Source: JBQTGK01 sp052400665 (GTDB taxonomy: Bacteria; Bacteroidota; Bacteroidia; Bacteroidales; Marinifilaceae). From it: a stretch of 64,000 nt of DNA. The notes under the pieces were generated by a model, which did not search any database, was not told where the DNA came from, and was given only the letters and a program-made list of their open reading frames with translations. Numbering within the stretch: the first letter of the stretch is position 1; each line of letters begins with the position of its first letter. A program made the translations under genes and the position numbers. Location: assembly GCA_052400665.1 (NCBI GenBank), contig JBQTGK010000002.1; one strand, 5' to 3'. Positions 8,482 through 18,864 of this stretch are shown here, one piece after another.

Positions 8482-11400
8482 ATGACAAATAAAGATTTTT
8501 TCATTGTTGGTATAGGCGCATCTGCAGGCGGCCTTGATGCTATTCAACAGTTGTTTGATAACATCCCAGCCGAAACGGGAATGGCATTTGTAATTGTACA
8601 ACATCTTTCGCCCAATTTCAAAAGTTTAATGCCTGAGTTGCTGGCAAAGCATACTCATATGAAAATTTTTACAGCCGAAGATAGGCAGATCCTGAAACCA
8701 AACTGCATTTACCTGAATCAAAAAAGTAAAAACCTGCATGTGGTTGGTAATCAGCTTTTTTTAACCGAAAAAAGCCCAAGACCTAACTTGAATTTACCCA
8801 TAGATCTTTTTTTTCACACCCTGGGTGAGCAACACAAAGATAAAGCGATAGGTATTATTTTGTCGGGCACCGGCTCCGACGGATCAAGAGGTATTAAAAC
8901 CATAAAAGAGGCGGGGGGCATATTGATTGTGCAAGAACCTGAAAGTGCGCAGTTCGATGGCATGCCAAATACCTCTATTGCAACAAATCTTGTCGATTTT
9001 ATATTAAATCCTGAAGAGATTGCCCAAACTCTTATAAAAATTCCTAATCACCGAATACTTCTGACTGAAGAAGAGGAGGAGGTGAAGTCAAATGAAGTAG
9101 CTTATTACCAAATTTTAGATCAGGTACATAAAAATTCGTCCATCGATTTTAAACAATATAAAAAAAATACGCTGCTGCGCCGATTGGAAAAACGGATGAA
9201 TATCAACAATTTTACGAAGCTGCACAATTACTTTGCATACCTAAAAAGTAACTCTAGTGAAGTTCAAAAATTAAAACAGGATTTTTTAATTGGAGTAACC
9301 AGTTTTTTTAGGGATGTGGAGGCTTTTGAACTTTTGAAAACCAAAGTAATCCCTGAGCTGTGTAAAGCCAATACTAATTCAGAAGAACCTATACGGGTAT
9401 GGATAGCTGGCTGTTCAACCGGCGAAGAAGTTTATAGTATTGCCATACTATTGGATGATCACATAAAACGGGAGCGCTTAAATGCTGACTTTAAAATTTT
9501 TGCTACTGATATTAATGAGGCGGCGCTTGAAATTGCTGGGAATGCTATTTATTCACACAATTCGGCAAGTGAAATTGCCCAGGAATATGTCGAAACCTAT
9601 TTTGTGAACAATGCGGGTAACATGAAAGTTATTAAACGCATTAGGGAACGTATTGTGTTTTCCAAACATAACCTGTTAAAAGATCCACCGTTTATACGTA
9701 TGGATTTAATTTCTTGTCGCAACCTCCTTATTTATTTGGAAGGGAGTCTGCAAAAAAAGGTACTAATGAATTTTCAGTTTGCCTTGCGTAAAGATGGGTA
9801 TCTGTTATTGGGAAGTAGTGAATCGCTGGGACACTTGTCCAAGTTTTTTAAATCCATTAGTTCGAAATGGAAATTATATCAATGTATAATAGATAGCAAG
9901 CGCTTACCTATGCACGATATCCCTGAAGGGCGTATTAATTCCATGAGTTTTAAAAATTCACAGACACCTGTACTTCCAAAGTATGAATATCAGTTTAAAC
10001 AAAATCCTGAAAATGCCTTTTACAAATTTATGGGGCAGCAGTTTAGTCCGGCTATGGTATTTACCGATATTGATTTCAATATTCTGTTTGTAAATGGCAA
10101 TATCACCACTCGACTTTCGGTAAATCAGGGAGTATTTCAAAGTAACCTTCTTAAGCTGGTGAGCAAAGAAATGGCTAGTATCATTCGCAGTGGTATTCGA
10201 AAAGTTGAAAAAGAAGATGCCGAGGTGGTGATTACAGATGTAGTAAACAGAATTGGGAATCAGGAGTATTGTTTTGACCTTGGCTTTCGTAAAGCGAACG
10301 ATTTTAATGGTTTGGGTACTGTTTATGTAATCCATTTTAGTAATGATAAGCAAAATCAGAACACCATTACACTAAAAAATGTCGATACGGATGAAGTTAG
10401 CAAGCAAAAGGTAGCAGAGCTCGAAGACGAACTAAAAGAGAATAGAACCCGTTTGCAAAGTGTTGTTGAAGAATTGGAAACCAGTAATGAAGAGTTACAG
10501 TCATCAAATGAAGAGTTGATGGCTTCCAATGAGGAACTGCAAAGTACCAATGAAGAATTGCAATCGGTAAACGAAGAACTTTATACCGTTAATTCTGAGC
10601 TTCAGGAGAAGAATAAGGAGCTTTCGAATTTAAACAATGATATTACCAACTTATTGAATGCTACAGACATTGGGACTTTGTTTTTAGATGTGGATTTTCG
10701 TATTCGTAAATTTACGCCCGCACTTCAAAAGCATTTCAATTTAGAACCCGAAGATGTGGGAAGGAGTATATCGAGTTTTGCTTCTAATTTTAATGAAGAT
10801 GACAGGAAATGGATGATAGAAGATTGTAAGGCAGTTCTTGACGATTTAAAAGTAGTAGAATCGGAGGTGTCTAGTTCTGATGGGGAGTGTTTTTTACGGA
10901 GAATAAGTCCTTTTATCACTAGCGACAAAAAGATTGATGGTCTTGTAATTACCTTTGTAAATGTTACAGATATACTAAAAATAGAATATGAACTAAAAGA
11001 AAGTGAAAATAGATATAGAACTGTTTTTACTAATGCAGGAGTGGGTATTGCTACTGTTTCGGCCAAAGGTAAATTATTAACCGTTAATCCTGAATTTGAA
11101 AATATACTTGGATATTCAAGTAAAGAACTGACTGAAATGATCTTTCCGGATTTTACTCATATTGAGGATATTGAGTTGGATTTGTCACAATATACCCAAT
11201 TAATGAAGGGAAAAATCGATTCCTATAAAATGGAGAAGAGATACATCCATAAAAAGGGACATATTGTTTGGGGACAACTTACAGTAACTGCAGCAAAAGA
11301 TAAGAAAAACAAGATCCTTTATTCTGTGGCATTGATAAAAGATATTACCAAGCGCAAAAAAGCAGATCAGGAATTGTTAAATGCCAAAGATAAAATTGAA

Positions 11401-13761
11401 TTAAGTGAGAAACGATACAAAGGCTTGCTTACCAATACCGACATTGGTGTAGTTGTACATGATAGAGATACATCCATTTTGTTTAATAATCCAAGATCAA
11501 GTGAATTGTTGGGTTTAAGCGAAGAACAAATGAGAGGAATGCAGGTGCCTAATTCTTACTGGAAATTTGTAAATGAAGACAATTCCACCATATCCATAAG
11601 TGATTATCCGGTAAGTAGGGTAATTGCAAATAAAAAAGAATTAAACAATTTAATAGTAGGAGTAGTTCGAAAGAAGAATGATATTGCTTGGTTGATGGTA
11701 AGCGGATTTCCTGTATTTACACCCGAGGGAGAAATTAAAGAAGTACTCATTAGTTTTATCGATATTACCGAACGGAAAAAGGCAGAGGAAACCTTACAAA
11801 AAACAGCTGAGCGTTTAAAAGAAGCACAAAAAATTGCATTACTGGGTAATTTTGAACACGATTTTAAAGAAGATACATTGTGGTGGTCTGAACAGAGTTA
11901 CAAAATATTAGGATTTAAGTCAACACCGAAACCACCAGAATTTAATGTGTTTATAAAGAGGTTACCCGACGAGGATGCTAAAAAGTTAAGTGTATTGTTG
12001 CATAGAGCTGAAATTCATGGTGAGGATTACAGTTTAATCTTTAAGTATTATTTGCCAAAAACAAGCGAATTAAAATATATCAGTCTACAGGCAAAAGTTT
12101 TATTCGATAATTTAAATAAACCCAAAGGGGTAAAAGGTATTGTTCAGGATGTAAGCGAAAAACGGGAAATGGAGCTGGAAAAAGATATATATCTTGAAAG
12201 AATGTCTTCTTTGATGGAATATACCGATGAGGGTTTTTATTTATTTGAAGCCATTGAACCTGTTGATGTGAAACTACCCGTTGAAAGGCAACTGGAGCTT
12301 ATCTATGCCGGAACGATAGTAGAATGTAATACTGCTCAAGCAAAGATGTACGGATACAATAAACCCGAAGAAATTATTGGCAAAACATTAGCCGAAATGC
12401 ATGGGGGAAGTTCACATCCGGAAAATATATCATTTATTTCGGACTGGATAAAAGGAGGATATGAAATAAGAAATGCTGTATCGGAAGAGAAGGATAAATA
12501 TGGCAATACGGTTTATTTCTCGAATAACATTATTGGTATGATAAACAATGGTGTGCTCGAAAGAATTTGGGGTACACAAAAAGATATAACCAATAGTGTA
12601 GAATACGAAAAAAGTTTAAAGGCCGCCAAGAAAAAAGCAGAGATTGCCAATGTTTATAAGAATCAGTTTTTGGCCAATATGAGTCACGAAATTCGAACTC
12701 CAATGAACGGTGTTGTTGGTTTTGCTGATTTGCTTGATAAAGATAATATCGAACCTCAAATTAGAACGAGATACATTAATATTATTAAAAGTAGTTCTAA
12801 TCAGTTACTTAATTTAATTAATGATATTATTGATGTTTCAAAAATTGAAGCCAATGAATTAGCACTTGAGTATAAAGAGTGTAATCTTATAGATTTAATG
12901 GAAAATTTGGAAACAACGTTTAATGAGACAAAAAAACAAAAAAATAAGCAGCATATTTCATTAGAGTGTATTGTTCCTAATGAATATACGAGTCTGAATA
13001 TTAAAACTGATCCTGTGCGTTTGCAACAGGTGTTGTCGAACCTAATTGGGAATGCCTTAAAGTTTACTGAAAAAGGCTCCATAGAATTCGGATTCAATCT
13101 TTTAACCAAAGATACAATTTCATTTTTTGTAAATGATAGCGGCCCAGGTATTCCACAAGAAAAACTGGAAGCCATTTTTAATCGTTTTGAACAACTTGAA
13201 ACTAATAGAAATATTACCAATGAAGGTACTGGGCTAGGTTTATCAATTTCGAAAGGTATTGTTAGTTTGCTCGAAGGAGATATTAGCGTTGATTCAGAAA
13301 TAGGAAAGGGGACAAAATTTACATTTTCTATTCCGCTGATTAAAGGGGCAAGCATACAGAAGAGAAAAAATAGTGAAGTATTCGACACAAAAATATCAGA
13401 AGAAATAAACTTGCTTGTAGCAGATGATGAACCTGTAAATATAGAATATTTTAAAGCAATTTTTGCAACACTACCAGTACGTGTTTCTTATGCTCAAAAT
13501 GGTAAAGAAGCTCTAGAGATTTATAGTCGTAATAAAAATATTGATGTTGTATTAATGGACATAAGAATGCCTATTATGGATGGAATTGAAGCAGCAAAAG
13601 AAATATTAAAAATAAATCCAAAGGCCATAATTATTGCCCAAACTGCTTATGCGATGACTGCTGACCGTAATAAATATTTATCCATGGGATTTGTAGATTA
13701 TATTTCTAAGCCCATAGATAAAATAAAATTAATGAAAAAATTAATTGACTTTAAAAAATAG
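8482..13761 (+). CDS. CheB-CheR-PAS hybrid histidine kinase with receiver domain
   Basis: A 1759-residue soluble protein that strings chemotaxis-type enzymes onto a kinase. Residues 1-190 are a CheB methylesterase domain with the catalytic set Ser14 (GASAGG), His41 (VQHLSP) and Asp133 (GTGSDGS), without its usual receiver. Residues about 210-465 are a CheR methyltransferase (SFFRD; AGCSTGEE near 307). A PAS-like segment (about 510-625) and a long repeated coiled coil (about 644-727, repeats of SNEEL) follow, then about five PAS units to 1380. Next come HisKA with His1402 in SHEIRTPMNG, an ATPase domain, and a C-terminal receiver with Asp1693 in LMDIRMPIMDG. All key residues are present. No receptor or CheA gene is nearby. 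The partner receptor and output are unknown. Confidence 0.93.
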   Translation: MTNKDFFIVGIGASAGGLDAIQQLFDNIPAETGMAFVIVQHLSPNFKSLMPELLAKHTHMKIFTAEDRQILKPNCIYLNQKSKNLHVVGNQLFLTEKSPRPNLNLPIDLFFHTLGEQHKDKAIGIILSGTGSDGSRGIKTIKEAGGILIVQEPESAQFDGMPNTSIATNLVDFILNPEEIAQTLIKIPNHRILLTEEEEEVKSNEVAYYQILDQVHKNSSIDFKQYKKNTLLRRLEKRMNINNFTKLHNYFAYLKSNSSEVQKLKQDFLIGVTSFFRDVEAFELLKTKVIPELCKANTNSEEPIRVWIAGCSTGEEVYSIAILLDDHIKRERLNADFKIFATDINEAALEIAGNAIYSHNSASEIAQEYVETYFVNNAGNMKVIKRIRERIVFSKHNLLKDPPFIRMDLISCRNLLIYLEGSLQKKVLMNFQFALRKDGYLLLGSSESLGHLSKFFKSISSKWKLYQCIIDSKRLPMHDIPEGRINSMSFKNSQTPVLPKYEYQFKQNPENAFYKFMGQQFSPAMVFTDIDFNILFVNGNITTRLSVNQGVFQSNLLKLVSKEMASIIRSGIRKVEKEDAEVVITDVVNRIGNQEYCFDLGFRKANDFNGLGTVYVIHFSNDKQNQNTITLKNVDTDEVSKQKVAELEDELKENRTRLQSVVEELETSNEELQSSNEELMASNEELQSTNEELQSVNEELYTVNSELQEKNKELSNLNNDITNLLNATDIGTLFLDVDFRIRKFTPALQKHFNLEPEDVGRSISSFASNFNEDDRKWMIEDCKAVLDDLKVVESEVSSSDGECFLRRISPFITSDKKIDGLVITFVNVTDILKIEYELKESENRYRTVFTNAGVGIATVSAKGKLLTVNPEFENILGYSSKELTEMIFPDFTHIEDIELDLSQYTQLMKGKIDSYKMEKRYIHKKGHIVWGQLTVTAAKDKKNKILYSVALIKDITKRKKADQELLNAKDKIELSEKRYKGLLTNTDIGVVVHDRDTSILFNNPRSSELLGLSEEQMRGMQVPNSYWKFVNEDNSTISISDYPVSRVIANKKELNNLIVGVVRKKNDIAWLMVSGFPVFTPEGEIKEVLISFIDITERKKAEETLQKTAERLKEAQKIALLGNFEHDFKEDTLWWSEQSYKILGFKSTPKPPEFNVFIKRLPDEDAKKLSVLLHRAEIHGEDYSLIFKYYLPKTSELKYISLQAKVLFDNLNKPKGVKGIVQDVSEKREMELEKDIYLERMSSLMEYTDEGFYLFEAIEPVDVKLPVERQLELIYAGTIVECNTAQAKMYGYNKPEEIIGKTLAEMHGGSSHPENISFISDWIKGGYEIRNAVSEEKDKYGNTVYFSNNIIGMINNGVLERIWGTQKDITNSVEYEKSLKAAKKKAEIANVYKNQFLANMSHEIRTPMNGVVGFADLLDKDNIEPQIRTRYINIIKSSSNQLLNLINDIIDVSKIEANELALEYKECNLIDLMENLETTFNETKKQKNKQHISLECIVPNEYTSLNIKTDPVRLQQVLSNLIGNALKFTEKGSIEFGFNLLTKDTISFFVNDSGPGIPQEKLEAIFNRFEQLETNRNITNEGTGLGLSISKGIVSLLEGDISVDSEIGKGTKFTFSIPLIKGASIQKRKNSEVFDTKISEEINLLVADDEPVNIEYFKAIFATLPVRVSYAQNGKEALEIYSRNKNIDVVLMDIRMPIMDGIEAAKEILKINPKAIIIAQTAYAMTADRNKYLSMGFVDYISKPIDKIKLMKKLIDFKK

Positions 13762-14020
13762 AAATTACAAAGCACTTATATTTTGGCAGATAATACGCTA
13801 AAATTAGAAATGAAATACCAATAAATACGAAATATTAAAGGATAGAATATTGATTTAGATATTTTAATGACTCGAATGTAAAATTAAGAGCTGTAATAAT
13901 TGAATTTGAAATAATATTGAATGGAATTATAAATTTCAGATTCAGTTTTAAATTAAATGTCTGCAAAAGAAGTGCTTTAATATTTCTGTATCCAAACAAA
14001 TGCGGTACTTTAGGGCGTAA

Positions 14021-14050
14021 AAAAAGCAGCTAACAAATAGCTGCTTTTTT
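14021..14050 (-). terminator. Rho-independent terminator of tRNA-Ser
   Basis: A 12-bp stem (arms 14021-14032 and 14038-14049) with a 5-base loop. Both sides are flanked by A/T runs, so it works on either strand. It lies just 3' of the minus-strand tRNA-Ser. Confidence 0.85.
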
Positions 14051-14054
14051 GTAG

Positions 14055-14139
14055 CGGAGAAAGAGGGATTCGAACCCCCGGTGCCTTGCGGCACACGAGC
14101 TTTCCAGGCGCGCACAATCGACCACTCTGTCATTTCTCC
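14055..14139 (-). tRNA. tRNA-Ser (anticodon GGA)
   Basis: Read on the minus strand, a 7-bp acceptor stem (GGAGAAA with TTTCTCC) closes a class II tRNA with discriminator G at 14055. The anticodon loop CTGGAAA (14101-14107) puts GGA at 14103-14105. A long variable arm (GTGCC, loop GCAA, GGCAC) and a T arm with TTCGAAT are present. This is the pattern of bacterial serine tRNAs. The 3' CCA is not encoded. The anticodon stem as read contains one C-U mismatch in its middle pair. Confidence 0.93.
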
Positions 14140-14292
14140 AAACAATATCCTTATGAAGGATTGTGTGGCCACAAAAGTAGAATAAAATTGCAGATTATAA
14201 AATAATATGATGAGAAAGTTTGTTGTGATTTACCCCATTAATTAGGCTTATACATTGTTCTGATATTATTTTCACTTTTAAAAAAGATTATA

Positions 14293-15801
14293 TTACTCAG
14301 CATCAATTTGTCTGCCATTTTCCAGTTTTAAAATATTTTTCACACAATTGGGAATTTGATCTTTATAGTGACTCACATAAATAAGAGTAACATTACTATT
14401 TTCACAGATTGCTTCTATAATATGTTTAAAGTTGTTTATTTGATGGGTATCTAAACCCTGACAAGGTTCGTCGAATATTAGTAATGGCGGATTTTTGATT
14501 AAAGCTCTTGCCAGTAAACACAAGCGTTGAGTACTTGTGGAAACTTTTTTAAATGGTTTATTGGCCGAATTTTCTATCTCTAAAAATCGCATCCATCGCT
14601 TTACAATTTCTACTTTAGTAGGATCGGATTTTCTAAAAAGACCTAAAGTATCGTAAAATCCCGATTCAATAACCTGTAAACAAGTATTACCATTTGGAAA
14701 ATATTGGAAAAGTTCAGGTGACACAAAACCAATATTCCTTTTTATATCCCAAATGCTTTCTCCACTTCCTCTTTTTACATCAAAAAGAATTATGTTGTTA
14801 GAATAAGCTTGTGGGTTATCGCCATTGATAAGACTTAACAGAGTAGATTTACCAGCACCATTACTGCCAAGAAGAGCCCAGCGTTCTCCCTGCTTTATAT
14901 TCCAGTTTACCTTATTAATAATTAGTTTATTATCATATTTAATGATAATATCTTTCATTGCAATAATATTTTCATATTTGTTTTGCTTTTCAACTGGCAA
15001 TAATTTTTGTAGTTCACTTACATTAATTTTATTAACATTTGTAAAAGCTAAATCATCAGCTTTAAAATCAGCTTTAATAAAGGTATTTGTTATTTTACCT
15101 TCATCAAGTAGTGCTATATGAGTAATCGCATCTGGAATTTCGTTTGGCGAACTAGCTAGTATAACATTAATTCCAGAATTTGAAATCTCAGATAATAAAT
15201 TATTGAAATCTTTTCTGGTATCTACATCAAGTCCACTTAAAGGATTATCCAGTAAAAGTAAAACCGGATTTTTCAATAATGCTTCAGCAATAAGTAATCT
15301 TTTTGTTTCACCATTTGATAGTTTAATAAGGTGTTTGTCTTTTAAATTTTCAAGATGCAGTCTGCTTACTACCTTTTCGTAGCTCCATTGTTTAGAAGGT
15401 TGAATTGCCTTAATTTTAGAAAGGTATTGTGCTACAGTTTGTGTATCGCTAGAGTGAGCTGTGTTGTAACGTTGCTGATAGTAAAAACTATTTGTATTGG
15501 AGAGATTTTTAAATCCATGCCTTGGAGACACCATACTTATAAAATTTCGCCAACTAATCAGCTCTTGTTTATTCTTATGGATTTTGCAAAGTTCATCCAG
15601 GTGTGGGTGTTTAAATTCGCCTTGGGTGATTGCAAACTTTCCTGTAATGGTTTTCAGTAATACACTTTTACCGGAGCCGCTGGCGCCAACTAATGCCCAT
15701 TGTTCTCCTTTTTTTACTGATAAGTTAAGCTTTGTTAAAAGTGTCTGATTAAGGGATTGTATATTCGTATTTTGGAAAGAAATGATAGTAGGATTATTCA
15801 T
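14293..15801 (-). CDS. modF: ModF/PhrA-like protein with two ABC ATPase domains
   Basis: A 502-residue soluble protein with tandem ABC ATPase domains and no membrane part. Domain 1 (about 1-240) has Walker A GASGSGKS (39-46) and a usable signature (LSNGE), but its Walker B reads LLLLDNP, with Asn where the catalytic Glu is expected. Domain 2 (about 265-500) has Walker A GSNGAGKS and an intact Walker B (LLIFDEP), but a degenerate signature (VSTSTQR). Assembled head to tail, this would leave one competent and one dead ATP site. Length and layout match the ModF/PhrA family, whose role is unsettled despite its old link to molybdate transport. No mod genes are nearby. It lies alone on this strand beside the tRNA. 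Confidence 0.8.
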   Translation of the reverse strand: MNNPTIISFQNTNIQSLNQTLLTKLNLSVKKGEQWALVGASGSGKSVLLKTITGKFAITQGEFKHPHLDELCKIHKNKQELISWRNFISMVSPRHGFKNLSNTNSFYYQQRYNTAHSSDTQTVAQYLSKIKAIQPSKQWSYEKVVSRLHLENLKDKHLIKLSNGETKRLLIAEALLKNPVLLLLDNPLSGLDVDTRKDFNNLLSEISNSGINVILASSPNEIPDAITHIALLDEGKITNTFIKADFKADDLAFTNVNKINVSELQKLLPVEKQNKYENIIAMKDIIIKYDNKLIINKVNWNIKQGERWALLGSNGAGKSTLLSLINGDNPQAYSNNIILFDVKRGSGESIWDIKRNIGFVSPELFQYFPNGNTCLQVIESGFYDTLGLFRKSDPTKVEIVKRWMRFLEIENSANKPFKKVSTSTQRLCLLARALIKNPPLLIFDEPCQGLDTHQINNFKHIIEAICENSNVTLIYVSHYKDQIPNCVKNILKLENGRQIDAE

Positions 15802-16166
15802 GAGAAGTAATTTTTAATCTATACAATTAAGGATGTTAGTTGTATATATTCATGCTTGGATTATAGGTGTAAAAGAATAAAAAAACTTGTGATTAGTGAA
15901 TGGTAAATATAGTAATAGTAATATTGCCATTTTATATCTCTAACAAAAGTTTAGTATTTAGCATTTTCTTAGATTGTTAAGCGGTAATTTAAAGTGGTGT
16001 TTTAATATGTTGATTGTTAGGTGTTATAGCGATGTGAGTTCTGAATTGTCTAGTTTTTGTTCAGATTAATTTTAGTGATGATAAGTTTTAGTAAAAGCAA
16101 TTCTACCATCATTTCGCGTGCTTATATGCAATTTTGAAATCAGTACTTTGATAAAAAAAGAAAGCT
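15802..16166. other. Divergent intergenic region upstream of glycan locus A
   Basis: 365 bases separating the ModF-like gene (minus) and locus A (plus). It must hold promoters for both. I found no exact TAnnTTTG with a correctly spaced upstream element; a TACTTTG at about 16145-16151 is close but one base short. No palindrome strong enough to call was seen. Confidence 0.35.
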
Positions 16167-18776
16167 ATGAATACTTGTTATAAAATGACTTTTAAGACTG
16201 TTCTTGCCGTGTTGTTTATGCTGTTTTTAATGAACACTAGCTTTGGGCAGGATTTCCAGAAAGAAAAGAAAGCCTTTTTCCGAAAAATAGAAATCGAAAA
16301 AATTCAATCGGATCCTTCGGTTGAATGGAAAAATTTTGGTCCAGGAATGTCTGGTTACAATGAAGAATTTTGGTGTCATCCAACAGATACCAATGTGATG
16401 TTTATGGGTCCCGATATGCATGTATCTTATGGAACATGGGACAACGGGAAATCATGGCATTCCATTAAAGATTGCGATGGCGATGGAAAAGACTTGGAAC
16501 GTGTTCATGATATTGTATTTTCCAGGCAGAATCCTGATTTTGGATTGGCGCTCGAACGAAGAGGGAAGATTTTTGAAACTACAGATAGAGGAAAAACATG
16601 GAATTTGATTTATACGATTCCCGGAGCAGAAAAGTCAAGCTATAATGCACATACTAAAATGGCAATTCATCCAAGTAATGATGATATTTGGTTTGTAGGA
16701 GCTGGAGATTTCTGGAATGTGAAACAAAATCACCGATCAAAAGAATTTATTCATGGTAAAAAGCAAGCAAGAGCACGTTATGGTTATGTTTTAAAAACAG
16801 CCGACCATGGTAAAACATGGAAGAAAGTTGCCAATACTATTTCCAAAGATCTGGATGTAGCTAGAATTATTATGAATCCAGCAAAGCCTAATCAAATGTA
16901 TATTGCTACAAATTATGGCTTTTTTGTTAGTAATGATGAGGGAGAAACATGGAAATCAAGCGGGAAAGGATTACCAAATAATCTTCCCCGAGACTTATCG
17001 TCTTACTATAACCCAAAAACAAAAGAATTTATTCTATACCTGGTTGAGCAGACTGTTTATGAGGCTAATGGGAAAAGTATTACTACTAAAGGAGGAGTAT
17101 ATAAAAGTAGCAATGGAGGTAAAAGCTGGGAGAATATTACGGGAAATCTTGGCGTTAATTTTAATAAGATTACCGATAATTATCACAGAAACAATTACTA
17201 TAAAGTACTAACCTATTGGTTTGGTGAAAACTCGAAAAAGTTATATCCTCAATTTCCAGAAAATACATATTCTATTTTTAATAGGATTGTTGTGAATCCA
17301 GTAGATAAGAATGAAATTTACTTAGTTGCAAATCAGCGCCACGATAAGAGTTTTGGACCGGGAGATGCATGGAAGACTGAAGATGGTGGCAAAACCTGGA
17401 AGATTTGTGCACGTGCGGGAGCGTACTGGAATCATGAAAAGGATAAAGAATATTGGACAAGTAAGGGATTTGAAACGGGAGCTAATGTTGAATTTGCTCA
17501 TGTAGGAATAGCCAATGCTGAGTTAAATGAGGTGAGGTTTGGAAACAGAATGTTAGCCATTAATGCAAAAGGAGATGTGTTTATTGGTGTTCAGCAACAA
17601 ACACAACGCTCGAATGATGGTGGTAAAACCTGGAAGCAAGTGGATGATTATGAGACTGAACCAGGAAGCAATGCTTGGGTAGGTCGCGGTGATAGTGACT
17701 TACCCGGGCGTTTTATGTTATTGGAAACTGGGATTAAAGATCGTTATTTGTTTTGTAGTGGAGAGCATGGTTTATGGCAAACTGCACCTCTTGGAAATTA
17801 TCCTGATAAAGATGCTGTTGCTGTAAAACAAATTGATGGTCAGGTAAATGATCATGGAGGAAATCATGGTTTGCATTCAGTATCTACAGTGGCTGTTCAT
17901 CCTAAGAATCCGAATATTATTTATACTATTGGCTGGCGACAAGAGCACCGTGGTAAAATGCGCCGATCAACCGATGGAGGGAAAACCTGGGAGAATATTT
18001 CAACAATTTTTGAAGGAAATAACCCATCCTATAGAGGAATAGCACCACAGTATTCTTTAATGATAGATCCTGAAAATCCAGATAACATGTATTTTTGTGC
18101 AATCCGTCATGCCATTCAGGAAGTGGGTACTTCGCCCAAAGAAAGTGTCATGAAGAAAGGGAAATATGGTGTTTATCGCTCAAATGATGCTGGATACAAC
18201 TGGAAGCTAAGTAATGAAGGACTGCCAGAGTTAGGAAGTGTTCGTCGTTTAACAATGGACTCTGCTAACTCTAAGGTGTTGTATGCTTCGGTAAATCAAA
18301 GAAATAAAAATCATGTTGGAGGATTGTACAAGTCGGAAGATGGAGCATTAACATGGAAAAAGCTAAAGATACCTGTTCAAATTAAATCGGTGAATAACCT
18401 GTTTATTGATAGGAATACCAAAGATATGTATTTATCGACAGGTTCTACCTTTGGACCATATACTGCAGGAGGTGTATGGAAAAGTAGAGATAATGGTAAA
18501 TCATGGGAGAAATTTTTCAAAGCACCCTATGTATGGCAGGCAGAAGTTTCTCCTGTTAATTCAAATATTATTGTGGTGAATGTCCCTTACCAGAAATCGT
18601 TTAAGAATCCTGGTTTATATTTAACTCCTAATGGAGGAAAATCCTGGTCTAAAATAAATAAAGGAATCGGTCAACCCGATAAAATGACAGAGCTAAAACC
18701 AGATCCTTATAATGAAAAAATCTTATGGAGTGTCGGATGGGGAAGTGGCTGGTTTAAAGCGATTATAAAAGATTAG
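16167..18776 (+). CDS. Secreted Asp-box beta-propeller protein, copy A (VPS10/sortilin-like, possible glycan hydrolase)
   Basis: An 869-residue protein with an N-terminal signal peptide ending near SFGQ (residues about 25-28); Met7 could also be the start. About twelve Asp-box motifs of the form S.DGGKTW occur through the chain, for example DNGKSWHS, DRGKTWNL, DGGKTWKQ and NGGKSWSK, which predicts one or two beta-propellers. A conserved N-terminal block EEFWCHPTD is followed by DCDGDGKD, a likely calcium loop. It is the first gene of locus A, ahead of a sulfatase and GH16. A close paralogue at 28315-30873 sits between a sulfatase and GH2. Databases would probably call it a BNR, VPS10 or GH74-like protein. 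I infer a periplasmic or extracellular enzyme or binding protein for a sulfated galactan; its activity is not established. Confidence 0.8.
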   Translation: MNTCYKMTFKTVLAVLFMLFLMNTSFGQDFQKEKKAFFRKIEIEKIQSDPSVEWKNFGPGMSGYNEEFWCHPTDTNVMFMGPDMHVSYGTWDNGKSWHSIKDCDGDGKDLERVHDIVFSRQNPDFGLALERRGKIFETTDRGKTWNLIYTIPGAEKSSYNAHTKMAIHPSNDDIWFVGAGDFWNVKQNHRSKEFIHGKKQARARYGYVLKTADHGKTWKKVANTISKDLDVARIIMNPAKPNQMYIATNYGFFVSNDEGETWKSSGKGLPNNLPRDLSSYYNPKTKEFILYLVEQTVYEANGKSITTKGGVYKSSNGGKSWENITGNLGVNFNKITDNYHRNNYYKVLTYWFGENSKKLYPQFPENTYSIFNRIVVNPVDKNEIYLVANQRHDKSFGPGDAWKTEDGGKTWKICARAGAYWNHEKDKEYWTSKGFETGANVEFAHVGIANAELNEVRFGNRMLAINAKGDVFIGVQQQTQRSNDGGKTWKQVDDYETEPGSNAWVGRGDSDLPGRFMLLETGIKDRYLFCSGEHGLWQTAPLGNYPDKDAVAVKQIDGQVNDHGGNHGLHSVSTVAVHPKNPNIIYTIGWRQEHRGKMRRSTDGGKTWENISTIFEGNNPSYRGIAPQYSLMIDPENPDNMYFCAIRHAIQEVGTSPKESVMKKGKYGVYRSNDAGYNWKLSNEGLPELGSVRRLTMDSANSKVLYASVNQRNKNHVGGLYKSEDGALTWKKLKIPVQIKSVNNLFIDRNTKDMYLSTGSTFGPYTAGGVWKSRDNGKSWEKFFKAPYVWQAEVSPVNSNIIVVNVPYQKSFKNPGLYLTPNGGKSWSKINKGIGQPDKMTELKPDPYNEKILWSVGWGSGWFKAIIKD

Positions 18777-18864
18777 ATCAGATATGAACTTATTGAAATG
18801 GATATTGATTACAATTGAACGTTTTTTGGTTTGAATGAATTAGATTGTTTAAAGAATTAAAAAT

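Noticed and set aside
12801..13388. Open frame of 195 codons on the minus strand inside the CheB-CheR kinase
   Set aside because: It lies opposite the conserved HisKA and ATPase region of the kinase, its protein has no recognisable motif, and it has no promoter. It is a shadow of the coding strand.
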